From Mucilaginibacter gossypii (GTDB lineage: Bacteria > Bacteroidota > Bacteroidia > Sphingobacteriales > Sphingobacteriaceae), in contig NZ_FNCG01000014.1 of assembly GCF_900100945.1 (NCBI RefSeq), positions 149,315 to 213,314 of the forward strand: a stretch of 64,000 nt of DNA, in the 5' to 3' direction. The notes under the pieces were generated by a model. It did no database searches, was not told the origin of the DNA, and saw only the letters and a program-made list of their open reading frames with translations. The position numbers were made by a program, and so were the translations under genes. Each line of letters starts with the position of its first letter. Within the stretch, counting starts at the first letter, position 1. Shown piece after piece: positions 51,509 through 61,082 of the stretch.

Positions 51509-51814
51509 CTACAGGCTTTTCTTGTATTTTTTACCAGGACGGCGACTGGTATGGAATATTGAATAAACAAAGATGAGACCCTTTTCAGAGTAAACTCTAA
51601 AAATGATCAAAAAAGGGAAGTCATCCACTTTACATTCCCGTATTTTCCCGCTTTTATTAGGATAAAAAAGAGGATTATTACTTATACTATTTAATTTTCG
51701 CTCAACAGAGGTTTCAAAACGATCTCCCAATCCGGTTAATTGCTCCTCATACCACCTGTATGCTTTCTGATATTCTATTTCGGCTTTCGGAAGTAATTAA
51801 ATGTTATATCTCAT
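51509..51814 (-). pseudogene. RelE/ParE-type toxin gene with a nonsense codon at position 6
   Basis: Read from the ATG at 51814 the frame gives MRYNI, then TAA (51797-51799), then continues in the same frame: LLPKAEIEYQKAYRWYEEQL and GDRFETSVERKLNSI, ending KKYKKSL at 51509. The pattern MxYxIxLLPxAxxExxxAxxWYEExxxGLGDRF is that of a RelE/ParE toxin, so the TAA interrupts a full gene. No usable ATG follows in frame before the core; a TTG near 51730 would give a truncated 73-residue product. The antitoxin gene directly upstream is intact. Confidence 0.78.
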
Positions 51815-51819
51815 CAGAA

Positions 51820-52050
51820 CTACCGTGCTCTTGCATTTTTCTTAACCTGCTCCCAGGGAATTCCAACAACTCTGCCACTTTCATAATCATCTACGCGGCT
51901 TTTCATTTCATTTAAAAAATCCTGATCCTCCCATAAATCAAGCTCATCTTGTATCTCACTCTCAACCATGGTATATATCGCGGCTACTTTTTTATCGTCA
52001 GCAAAACGGATATACTCTTGCAGTCTTTCCCTAATAACTTCTGTTTCCAT
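51820..52050 (-). CDS. Antitoxin of a RelE/ParE pair (addiction-module component family)
   Basis: 76 residues from the ATG at 52050 (METEVIRERLQEYIRFADDK); an ATG four codons upstream is also possible. The helical, acidic N-terminus and the C-terminus with DDYESGRVVGIPWEQVKKNA match the addiction-module component family that partners RelE/ParE toxins. It is followed five bases after its stop by the broken toxin gene. A TAAATTTG element is 20 bases upstream. Confidence 0.82.
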   Translation of the reverse strand: METEVIRERLQEYIRFADDKKVAAIYTMVESEIQDELDLWEDQDFLNEMKSRVDDYESGRVVGIPWEQVKKNARAR

Positions 52051-52070
52051 AATAACGATCACTTGTTAAA

Positions 52071-52078
52071 CAAATTTA
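52071..52078 (-). promoter_or_regulatory. -7 element for the toxin-antitoxin pair
   Basis: The minus strand reads TAAATTTG (perfect TAnnTTTG), 20 bases before the ATG at 52050. Confidence 0.45.
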
Positions 52079-52115
52079 ACCTATAAATTTAACTATATCA
52101 AGCTTCATAACTACC

Positions 52116-55100
52116 TTAACTCAGCACCGGCTCCTCATTAGTCAAACTATGTATCCCCGCCATAAAATCATCGCTTGGATTTACCTTGAATGATTTAGAT
52201 GACAGTTCAACAAGCATAACCTCTTCCCTATCCTTGATTTGGAAACGGAGCTTACAATTTTTAACTGGATACTTTTGATTGTTATCATCTATCATGTGCT
52301 GGATATCATCCAGCAGTTTACTGTTGAGCATTTGTACATCAATGCAAACAGTTAATGATTTGGTAAGTTTATCCCGCATTTCTGATAGCAGGTCCATCAC
52401 CATGATGCGCAAATCCCAGTTATCTTTCTGGCGGAACTTTTCTTCAATGTTTCCTTTAATATGCAGGAAGTAGCCTTCCATCATCATATTACGGAATTTT
52501 ACATAATCATCACCAAACAACGCAAACTCATACGATTCATTGTAATCCTCAAACACAAATGTGCCGAATGGCTTACCCGTTTTAGTCATTTTATGCTGAA
52601 CGCTTGATACCAGGCCACCTATCCTTAACTCACCGCGACGGCGTAGTTCATTGAACGCCGCAGTTACATCTTCGCCGCCTTCACCTGACCGGGCTTTTTG
52701 CATCAGTTTCAAATCGCTGATGTTTGCGTTACAAAAACGTTTAAGTTCAACCTTATAATTATCCAAGGGGTGACCGGTCAAATAAATTCCGATAACCATT
52801 TTTTCGTACTTCAGCTTTTCTATCAGCGGCCATTCTTCAACATCAGGCATAGCAGGCTCTGGTACATAAGATGCCACCGAACCGCCAAATAATGACGATT
52901 GCGAACTGCTTTGTACATTCTGATAATCGTTAGCATATTTGATCAGGCGTTCAACACCTGTTAATGTACCCAACTCGGTTTTGGCAAAAAACTGTGCACG
53001 CGGAATTCCAAAGCCATCAAACGCACCACCATAAACAAGGTTCTCGTAAGATTTACGGTTGACACTACGGGTATTGGAACGCCTTGCAAAATCATATACT
53101 GTTTCAAACGGGCCGTTGGCATTACGTTCTTCAATGATACTTTCCACCGCTTTATCACCCACACCTTTTACGCCGGTTAACCCGAAACGTACCTGGCCAC
53201 GCTTGTTCACCGCAAACGCCATGTCCGACTCGTTGATATCCGGCCCTAATACCTCAACGCCCATACGGCGGCACTCCTCCATGAAGAAGGTAATTTTTTC
53301 AATATTGTTCTGGTTATTCAAAACCGCCGCCATGTACTCTGACGGATAGTGTGCTTTTAAGTAAGCTGTTTGGTATGCCACGAAAGCATAACATGTAGAG
53401 TGCGATTTGTTGAACGCGTACTGGGCAAATGCTTTCCAGTCGGTCCAGATTTTGGTAAGCTTATCTTTTGGATGGCCTTTAGCTATCGCCCCGTCCATGA
53501 ACTGGGCTTCCATCTTGTTCAGTACCTCAATCTGCTTTTTACCCATCGCCTTACGCAAAACGTCGGCATCACCTTTACTAAAGCCTGCTAACTTTTGCGA
53601 CAGAAGCATCACCTGTTCCTGGTACACAGTAATACCATAGGTCTCACCCAGGTATTCCTCCATGTCAGGTAAATCGAACACTATCGGTTCGCGGCCATGC
53701 TTACGGGCAATAAAGTTTGGGATATACTCTATCGGGCCCGGACGGTAAAGGGCGTTCATGGCAATTAAATCCTCAAACTTATCGGGCTTAAGCTCGCGCA
53801 GGTACATTTGCATACCATCACTTTCAAACTGGAAAGTACCGTTGGTATCGCCGCGCTGATAAAGCTCATAAGTTTTAATATCATCAAGCGGGATGTAGTC
53901 GATATCGATCACCACACCATGATTTTGCCTGATCATGCGCAGGGCATCCTTAATAATGGTAAGGGTTTTTAAACCCAAAAAATCCATCTTAATTACACCC
54001 GCATCCTCAATTACGCGGCCATCATATTGGGTAACCAGTAAGTCCGAATCTTTTGCTGTCGCTACCGGTACAATCTCGGTAAGGTCATAAGGGGCAATGA
54101 TGATACCTGCGGCGTGTACACCGGTATTACGTACCGATCCTTCCAGTTTTTCGGCTTCACGCAATACCTGTGCTTTTAGGTCGTTACCGTTCAGGATCTC
54201 TTTTAGTTCCGGCACCTGTTCAATGGCATCTTTGAGGGTGATACCCAGGGTTTCAGGCACCAGTTTCTTCATGGCACTTACATCGGCCAGTGGCATATCC
54301 AATACACGGCCCACGTCCTGGATACTGGTGCGGGCAGCCATCGAGCCATAGGTAATGATCTGCGCTACCTGGTTTTTGCCATATTTATCAACCACATAGT
54401 CAATAACCCGCTGGCGACCGGCATCATCAAAGTCCGTATCAATATCGGGCATCGATTTACGGTCGGGGTTTAGGAACCTCTCAAACAGGAGGTTGTACTT
54501 CATCGGATCAATATTCGTGATCCCGGTACAGTAAGCCACTACCGATCCCGCCGCCGAACCACGTCCCGGGCCAATGAACACGCCCATATCGCGGCCAGCC
54601 TTTATAAAGTCTGCCACGATGAGGAAGTACCCTGCAAAACCCATAGTACGAATGGTGAACAACTCAAAATTGATGCGTTCTTCGGTTTCCGGACTAATAT
54701 CACGATAACGCTCCTTGGCGCCCATAAAGGTAAGGTGCTTCAGGTATTCCCATTGATTTAAAGTATCGGCATCGGGTGTTTTGTGGATCTTAAACTCTTC
54801 AGGAATTACATAATTAGGCAGCAGGATATCGCGTTTTAGCTTTAACACCTCCACCTTGTCAACAATTTCATTGGTATTATCCAGTGACTCGGGCAGGTCA
54901 TGGAACAGCTTGCCCATTTCCTCCTGTGTTTTAAAGTAAAACTGATCGTTAGGGAAACCGAAACGATAGCCTTTACCACCTTCCTCGTCGGTAGCTATTG
55001 GGGTGCTTTGCATATCGCCTGTGTTTACGCAAAGCAAAATATCGTGCGCGTTTGAGTCTTGCTGATCCACGTAATGCGAATCGTTTGAACAAATCACTTT

Positions 55101-55700
55101 TACGTTATACTTTTTAGCATAAGTGAGCAGCACATTATTGATAATTTGCTGCTCCGGGATTTCGTGACGCTGTAACTCGATATAAAAGTCCTCACCAAAC
55201 AAATCCAGCCACCATTTAAACTCCTTTTCGGCATTTTCGGGCGTATCCCTTAAAATGGCTTGTGGTACCGAAGCCCCAATACAACAGGTAGTAGCAATGA
55301 TACCTTCGTGGTATTTTAAGATCAGTTCCTTATCAATACGAGGCCATTTGCTATACAGCCCTTCCATATATCCCAATGAGCATAGCTTAACCAGGTTTTT
55401 GTAGCCCGTAGGGTTTTTAGCCAGCATCAGTTGATGGCGGCGAACATCCTTATTTTCTTTGGTAAATTGCTTTTTATGCCTGTCTTCAACCACGTAAAAC
55501 TCGCAACCTACAATGGGTTTTACATTGTGTTTACCGGCTTCGGCTACAAACTTAAATACGCCGAACATGTTGCCGTGGTCGGTAATAGCAAGGGCCTTCA
55601 TCCCATCCTTAGCGGCTTTTTTATACAGCTTGGAAATATCGGCTGCCCCATCAAGCAGGGAGAATTGGGTATGTACGTGGAGGTGTGAAAAATCAGGCAT
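52116..55700 (-). CDS. dnaE: DNA polymerase III alpha subunit
   Basis: 1194 residues. The N-terminal PHP domain starts FSHLHVHTQFSLLDGAADI; the catalytic palm has PDIDTDFDDAGRQ and GRGSAAGSVVAYC, and the beta-clamp/OB regions follow (RIGGLVSSVQHKMTKTGKPF). Length is normal for DnaE1-type replicative polymerase. It acts at the replication fork. A TAACTTTG element lies 34 bases upstream of the start. Confidence 0.98.
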   Translation of the reverse strand: MPDFSHLHVHTQFSLLDGAADISKLYKKAAKDGMKALAITDHGNMFGVFKFVAEAGKHNVKPIVGCEFYVVEDRHKKQFTKENKDVRRHQLMLAKNPTGYKNLVKLCSLGYMEGLYSKWPRIDKELILKYHEGIIATTCCIGASVPQAILRDTPENAEKEFKWWLDLFGEDFYIELQRHEIPEQQIINNVLLTYAKKYNVKVICSNDSHYVDQQDSNAHDILLCVNTGDMQSTPIATDEEGGKGYRFGFPNDQFYFKTQEEMGKLFHDLPESLDNTNEIVDKVEVLKLKRDILLPNYVIPEEFKIHKTPDADTLNQWEYLKHLTFMGAKERYRDISPETEERINFELFTIRTMGFAGYFLIVADFIKAGRDMGVFIGPGRGSAAGSVVAYCTGITNIDPMKYNLLFERFLNPDRKSMPDIDTDFDDAGRQRVIDYVVDKYGKNQVAQIITYGSMAARTSIQDVGRVLDMPLADVSAMKKLVPETLGITLKDAIEQVPELKEILNGNDLKAQVLREAEKLEGSVRNTGVHAAGIIIAPYDLTEIVPVATAKDSDLLVTQYDGRVIEDAGVIKMDFLGLKTLTIIKDALRMIRQNHGVVIDIDYIPLDDIKTYELYQRGDTNGTFQFESDGMQMYLRELKPDKFEDLIAMNALYRPGPIEYIPNFIARKHGREPIVFDLPDMEEYLGETYGITVYQEQVMLLSQKLAGFSKGDADVLRKAMGKKQIEVLNKMEAQFMDGAIAKGHPKDKLTKIWTDWKAFAQYAFNKSHSTCYAFVAYQTAYLKAHYPSEYMAAVLNNQNNIEKITFFMEECRRMGVEVLGPDINESDMAFAVNKRGQVRFGLTGVKGVGDKAVESIIEERNANGPFETVYDFARRSNTRSVNRKSYENLVYGGAFDGFGIPRAQFFAKTELGTLTGVERLIKYANDYQNVQSSSQSSLFGGSVASYVPEPAMPDVEEWPLIEKLKYEKMVIGIYLTGHPLDNYKVELKRFCNANISDLKLMQKARSGEGGEDVTAAFNELRRRGELRIGGLVSSVQHKMTKTGKPFGTFVFEDYNESYEFALFGDDYVKFRNMMMEGYFLHIKGNIEEKFRQKDNWDLRIMVMDLLSEMRDKLTKSLTVCIDVQMLNSKLLDDIQHMIDDNNQKYPVKNCKLRFQIKDREEVMLVELSSKSFKVNPSDDFMAGIHSLTNEEPVLS

Positions 55701-55734
55701 AGTAAATCCGTTTCAACAAAATCTTTATGAGGTA

Positions 55735-55742
55735 CAAAGTTA
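55735..55742 (-). promoter_or_regulatory. -7 element for dnaE
   Basis: The minus strand reads TAACTTTG (perfect TAnnTTTG), 34 bases before the ATG at 55700. Confidence 0.5.
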
Positions 55743-55906
55743 AAACAAGTTAGGGATGTAGACTGTTAAAAAGTAGCGCTGTGGAAATTTAATTAAAGCC
55801 GCCCCATTTTGTAAATTATACAACAACACACAGCAAACTGCTATACTTAGCATGTTATTTGTTTATATTGATCAACAGCATCTTCACCTTTGAAATACAA
55901 ATACAA

Positions 55907-58900
55907 TTGAAAAAAATACTACGAATAACCCTTAAAACGATACTTTGGATACTGGTAAGTGTAGTTCTGCTGGTTATCCTTGTAGTAATTTTGATACAGG
56001 TTCCTGCTGTTCAAAACTTCGCGAAAGACAAAGCCGTAACTTTTTTACAGAATAAAATCCACACCAAAGTTAAGATTGGCCATATCAGCCTTGGCCTGCC
56101 TAAACTGTTAGTTTTGGAGGACGTGTATTTTGAAGATCAGAAAAAAGACACCCTCATAGCCGGCGAAAGATTAAAGGTTGATATCAGCATGCTCAAGCTG
56201 CTGCACAGCCAGGTTGAAGTAAACGAAGTAAACCTGCAGGGCATTACGGCCAATGTAAACCGTGGGGCCGACAGTGTGTTTAACTTCGATTACATTATCA
56301 AGGCTTTTGTTGGCGAACAAAAAAAAGAAGTAGAACCTACCGATACTACATCAACCATGAAGTTTTCTGTTGATAAGATCGTTCTCGATAAGATCAACAT
56401 AAAATACAAGGATGCCATTACAGGCAACGATGTAAAGTTTTTGCTTGGCCATTTTGACACCCGCGTTAAGGATTTTGATATGGATAAGATGAAGTTCACC
56501 ATACCGAAAATTACCCTGAGCGATGTAAATGCTAAGATCATCCAATCGCCGACCAACGCCATCCCACCACCTGATACCGCTACCACACCTTTGAATATGG
56601 ATTTGAATTTAGGGGTGATCGATATCTCTAAAATTAAGGTTGATTATCGAAGTGCCGAAATGGGTGCCAAGGTGGACCTAAGCAAGTTTTTGGTGGAGAT
56701 GGACAAGATAGACTTAAAGAATCAAAAGGTAGGCATCAAAAGCATCGAACTGAGTGATACCAAAGCAGGCCTTAGTTTAGCCAAGCCTAAAACTGTGGTT
56801 AAAGAAGTTGTTAAAACCATTAAAAAACTGGATACGCTGGTATCCTCTCCTACCAAATCTGCCTGGCGGGCAACAATTAGAAAAGTAACTTTTACTAACG
56901 ATAATATTAAGTTCGATAATGAAGCGCAGAAGGCTATCCTTAAAGGTCTCGATTTTGGCCATATGGACATCCGAAGTCTTAATGCCGAAGCTGAAAATAT
57001 TTCCTATAGCCCTGATACCATTTCGGGCAAAATTAACTCCTTTACCTTTGCCGAAAAAAGCGGTTTAAAGATCAATAAGTTTCATACGGCATTCCTGTAC
57101 GGGCCAACTAATGCTTATATGAATGACCTGTTGCTGGAAACGCCGAATACCACACTACAAAAGTCGGTACAGGTACGTTACCCTTCTATTGATGCCATCA
57201 CCAAAAACATTGGCGCGCTGGGTATCAATGCCAATTTAGATGGCATCCGTTTGGGTCTAAAGGATGTTTTACTGCTGATGCCAAGCATGGCCAGCATAGA
57301 ACCCTTTAAATCGTCACCGGGTACGGTATTCAAAATCAACGGCCGGGTGAGTGGGCAGGTAAACAACCTCGAGATCCCTAACCTGGAAGTAACCGGCTTA
57401 AGCAGTACGCATATCAAGGCCTCGGCAAAAATGAAAGGCCTGCCCGATGTAAACAAAGCTACATTTGATATTAGTATTGCCGATTTCAGTACCAGTCACA
57501 GTGATATAGCCAAGCTTGCTCCAGCAGGTAGTATTCCGCCAAATGTGAGCATCCCCGAAAAAATGAGCTTGAAAGGTAATTTTAAAGGAAGCATGTACAG
57601 CTTTAATACCAAAATGAGCCTGCGCTCGAGCTATGGCGCTGTTGATCTGATTGCGACTTTGAAGAATGGGCAAAACAAAAACACGGCAACTTATACAGCC
57701 AATATTAAAGTTAACGAGCTTAACCTTGGCGCGCTTACCAAACAACCACAAATGGTTGGCCGCATTACCATGAATGCTAATTTAAAAGGTGCCAGCCTCG
57801 ATCCTAAAAAGGCAAGCATAGCTTTTAACGGCAATATTGCAAAAGCTTATGTTAAAGGCTACACTTACCAAAACCTGGTAATGAAAGGTACATCAAGCAA
57901 TGGGGCCTATACAGCAGTTGCTACCATGAAAGATCCTAACATTAATTTCAGCCTGGATGCTAAAGCCAATCTCAACAAAAAATACCCGGCAGTTAAGGCC
58001 ACGTTAAGTGTGGATAGCATCAACCTCAAAAACCTGAATTTTGTCAAGGACGATATGCGTTTTCATGGCAAGATTGTGGCTGATGTACCAACTGCCGATC
58101 CCGATTACCTGAACGCCGATATTAAAGCAACCGACCTGTTGGTAGTAAACAAAGGCCAGCGCATCCGGATGGACACTATCAGCCTCATCTCGACAGCCAG
58201 CGCCGATAGCAGTACATTACGCTTGAAAACTCCTGTCATGTCTGCCCACATGGCCGGCAAGTATAAACTTACCCAGATAGCCCCGGCCCTGCAGGATGTG
58301 ATCAATAAATATTTCAACACCGCTATTGCAGGCGGGCAGCAGGTAGCTGTTAAAACTAAAGGCGGCAAAACGATAAAAGCCAAACCCGCACCTGTGGTTA
58401 AATATTCTCCGCAGCAGTTTACGTTTGAAGCCAAACTGGTTAAAACGCCATTGCTTACCCAGTTTGCCCCCGACCTGAAACAGCTTGACCCGGTTTTGCT
58501 GAACGGCAGCTTTAATAGTCAAACCGGCGAACTTGTTGTTAAAGGCTCCATACCAAAAGTTGTTTACGGCACCAACACAGTTAACAAAGCATCGCTTAAC
58601 ATTAACACTGCTAATAATGCGCTCAATTATAATTTTTCTGTTGATGAAGTGAAGGTGGGAAGTTCTGTCGATCTGTTGTATACCAGCATCTCAGGTGCCG
58701 CACAGGATAACAAAGCAGGCTTGAGCGTTCAAATCCGCGACGCAGCAAAAAAAGAACGTTTCCGTATAGCGGGTACTTTCAGTCTGTTGCCAAATGAATA
58801 CCAGTTTAGCTTTAATAAAGATGGCTTATTGCTGGATTATTTGCCATGGGCGGTTAGTGATGATAACTTTTTACAATACGGGCCAAAAGGAATCCTGGCG

Positions 58901-61078
58901 CATAACTTCACTATTAGCAACAACAACCAGATCCTTAGCGTTAACAGCAGCACACAAGAGTTTAACAGCCCGCTGAATATCAAGTTCAATAATTTCCATA
59001 TTGAGGCGCTTACTAAAATGGCCAAACAGGACTCGTTACAGGTGGGTGGTATCATTAATGGTGATGCTACCGTAAGCAACTTCCAAACCAGTCCTGTATT
59101 TACCGCTGCCATAAACGTTGATAATTTTAATTTTAAAGGAGATACGGTGGGCAATATAGCCCTCAAAGTAAATAACCAAACGCAGAATGCCTACGCCGCT
59201 CAAATGAGCATTACCGGCAAAGGCAATCAGGTTGATTTGAATGGAACGTATTACACCACGCCCGAAAGCCGTTTTGATCTCGACCTGAATATCGTGAACC
59301 TGAGCATGAAGAGCATCGAGGGATTTAGCTTTGGTAGCCTGCGTAATGCCACAGGTAATATTACCGGAGCACTTAAAATATCAGGCACTACAGATGCGCC
59401 TTCTGTACGGGGAGATATCAACTTTAACAAAGTAGGCTTTAACGTGGCTATGCTTAACTCCTATTTCAGGATGCCGCAGGAAAGCATTACTTTCAACAAC
59501 GAAGGGATCCGCTTTAATGATTTTACGTTGGTTGATTCAACTGGCAACAAGGCCATAGTAAGCGGCAGTATCTACACCAAAACTTACACCGATTTTGCCT
59601 TCGGCATGGATATTAATGCCAATAACTTCAGAGTTACTAACTCAACCCAGGCCGATAACAAACTTTACTACGGCAAACTGTATGTGGATACCCGCATCAA
59701 GGTCCGCGGCAATATGACTAAGCCGGTGGTTGATGCCAACCTTACTGTTAACGACAAAACCGATATGACTTTTGTGCTGCCTACCAATGACCCGGCGCTG
59801 GAAGACCGGAAGGGAGTGGTTGACTTTATTGATAAAAATGCCCCTAAAATGGATTCCATCCTGCTGGCCAGGCAACTGGATTCGCTCAAAAAATCGGATG
59901 TTACAGGGTTGGATGTTTCTGCAACTATCAACGTAAATAAAAATGCTGCGTTTACTATTGTAGTTGATGAGCGAAACGGCGATATCGTACACCTTAAAGG
60001 CGAGGCCAGCCTGAATGGCGGCATTGACCCAAGCGGCAAAATAAACCTTACCGGTACTTATGTGGTTAACTCAGGCTCGTACAACCTGGCCTATGCAACT
60101 GTTAAGCGCACTTTTAACTTTAAAAAAGGCAGTACTATTGTTTGGACTGGAGACCCAACCAGTGCCAATATTGATCTTACCGCTATTTACGTAGCCAATG
60201 TACCACCAATTGACCTGGTTTCAAACCAGCTTTCGGATGCGCAAAATAGTACGATGTATAAGCAAAAGCTACCTTTCAATGTTAACCTTAACCTGAAAGA
60301 TCAGCTGCTCACACCAACTATCAGCTTTGACATTGTACTGCCAGACAGTTCTTATTCTGTGTCATCCGAAGTGGTAAGTACGGTTAATACCCGCCTTACC
60401 CAGATACGCCAGGACCCTAACGAACTAAACAAGCAGGTATTAGGTGTACTTGTACTGGGGCACTTTATTGGCGATAATCCGCTGCAAAGCCAGGGTGCGG
60501 GTACTACCGTAGAGGGCACCATCCGTAACAGCGTAAGCAGCCTGTTATCTGACCAGTTAAACAGGCTTGCAGGAAGTTTAATATCAGGAGTTGATCTGAA
60601 TTTCGGTTTAACCTCAGGTGAGGATTACTCATCGGGCACGGCCACCAATCGTACCGACCTCAACGTTGGCCTGTCCAAGCGCTTCCTGAATGACAGGCTT
60701 ACCGTAAGTGTTGGCAATAATTTTAACCTGGAAGGTAATCAACCCGGTCAAAAAGCATCGAACATCGCGGGCGACGTATCCATAGCCTATAAACTAAGTA
60801 AAGACGGCCGCTACACCCTGCGTGCTTACCGCCGCGACGAATTTATTGTGATACAGGGACAGATCATTGAAACTGGCGTAGGCTTTACCCTAACTGTTGA
60901 TTATAACCGTTTCCGCGAGATCTTCCGCAAGCGTACCCCTGAAGAACGCAGGTTACGCCGCCAATATCAGCAGGAACAAAAAGAGAAAAAAGAAAAACAG
61001 GACGAGGCGGATAAAGCGTTGGAGCAAAAGAATATGCAGCAGCAACAGGAAAACAAACCGCAAACTACTTCAAACTAA
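55907..61078 (+). CDS. tamB: TamB-like translocation/assembly module protein
   Basis: About 1723 residues if started at the TTG at 55907 (MKKILRITLKTILWILVSVV): one N-terminal membrane anchor (about 6-28) followed by a very long repetitive beta-rich region and a C-terminal DUF490/TamB domain from about 1300 on. There is no in-frame ATG before the anchor; a TTG 16 codons earlier (55859) is the alternative. A CACCTTTG sequence, one mismatch from the -7 consensus, lies just upstream. TamB spans the periplasm and, with the outer-membrane partner encoded next, is linked to outer-membrane assembly and lipid transport. The charged C-terminal tail (about 1690-1723) is low-complexity. Confidence 0.9.
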   Translation: MKKILRITLKTILWILVSVVLLVILVVILIQVPAVQNFAKDKAVTFLQNKIHTKVKIGHISLGLPKLLVLEDVYFEDQKKDTLIAGERLKVDISMLKLLHSQVEVNEVNLQGITANVNRGADSVFNFDYIIKAFVGEQKKEVEPTDTTSTMKFSVDKIVLDKINIKYKDAITGNDVKFLLGHFDTRVKDFDMDKMKFTIPKITLSDVNAKIIQSPTNAIPPPDTATTPLNMDLNLGVIDISKIKVDYRSAEMGAKVDLSKFLVEMDKIDLKNQKVGIKSIELSDTKAGLSLAKPKTVVKEVVKTIKKLDTLVSSPTKSAWRATIRKVTFTNDNIKFDNEAQKAILKGLDFGHMDIRSLNAEAENISYSPDTISGKINSFTFAEKSGLKINKFHTAFLYGPTNAYMNDLLLETPNTTLQKSVQVRYPSIDAITKNIGALGINANLDGIRLGLKDVLLLMPSMASIEPFKSSPGTVFKINGRVSGQVNNLEIPNLEVTGLSSTHIKASAKMKGLPDVNKATFDISIADFSTSHSDIAKLAPAGSIPPNVSIPEKMSLKGNFKGSMYSFNTKMSLRSSYGAVDLIATLKNGQNKNTATYTANIKVNELNLGALTKQPQMVGRITMNANLKGASLDPKKASIAFNGNIAKAYVKGYTYQNLVMKGTSSNGAYTAVATMKDPNINFSLDAKANLNKKYPAVKATLSVDSINLKNLNFVKDDMRFHGKIVADVPTADPDYLNADIKATDLLVVNKGQRIRMDTISLISTASADSSTLRLKTPVMSAHMAGKYKLTQIAPALQDVINKYFNTAIAGGQQVAVKTKGGKTIKAKPAPVVKYSPQQFTFEAKLVKTPLLTQFAPDLKQLDPVLLNGSFNSQTGELVVKGSIPKVVYGTNTVNKASLNINTANNALNYNFSVDEVKVGSSVDLLYTSISGAAQDNKAGLSVQIRDAAKKERFRIAGTFSLLPNEYQFSFNKDGLLLDYLPWAVSDDNFLQYGPKGILAHNFTISNNNQILSVNSSTQEFNSPLNIKFNNFHIEALTKMAKQDSLQVGGIINGDATVSNFQTSPVFTAAINVDNFNFKGDTVGNIALKVNNQTQNAYAAQMSITGKGNQVDLNGTYYTTPESRFDLDLNIVNLSMKSIEGFSFGSLRNATGNITGALKISGTTDAPSVRGDINFNKVGFNVAMLNSYFRMPQESITFNNEGIRFNDFTLVDSTGNKAIVSGSIYTKTYTDFAFGMDINANNFRVTNSTQADNKLYYGKLYVDTRIKVRGNMTKPVVDANLTVNDKTDMTFVLPTNDPALEDRKGVVDFIDKNAPKMDSILLARQLDSLKKSDVTGLDVSATINVNKNAAFTIVVDERNGDIVHLKGEASLNGGIDPSGKINLTGTYVVNSGSYNLAYATVKRTFNFKKGSTIVWTGDPTSANIDLTAIYVANVPPIDLVSNQLSDAQNSTMYKQKLPFNVNLNLKDQLLTPTISFDIVLPDSSYSVSSEVVSTVNTRLTQIRQDPNELNKQVLGVLVLGHFIGDNPLQSQGAGTTVEGTIRNSVSSLLSDQLNRLAGSLISGVDLNFGLTSGEDYSSGTATNRTDLNVGLSKRFLNDRLTVSVGNNFNLEGNQPGQKASNIAGDVSIAYKLSKDGRYTLRAYRRDEFIVIQGQIIETGVGFTLTVDYNRFREIFRKRTPEERRLRRQYQQEQKEKKEKQDEADKALEQKNMQQQQENKPQTTSN

Positions 61079-61082
61079 GCCC

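Noticed and set aside
60897..61082. Upstream extension of the TamA-like gene
   Set aside because: Overlaps tamB in another frame; the lipoprotein signal peptide marks the true start at 61083.
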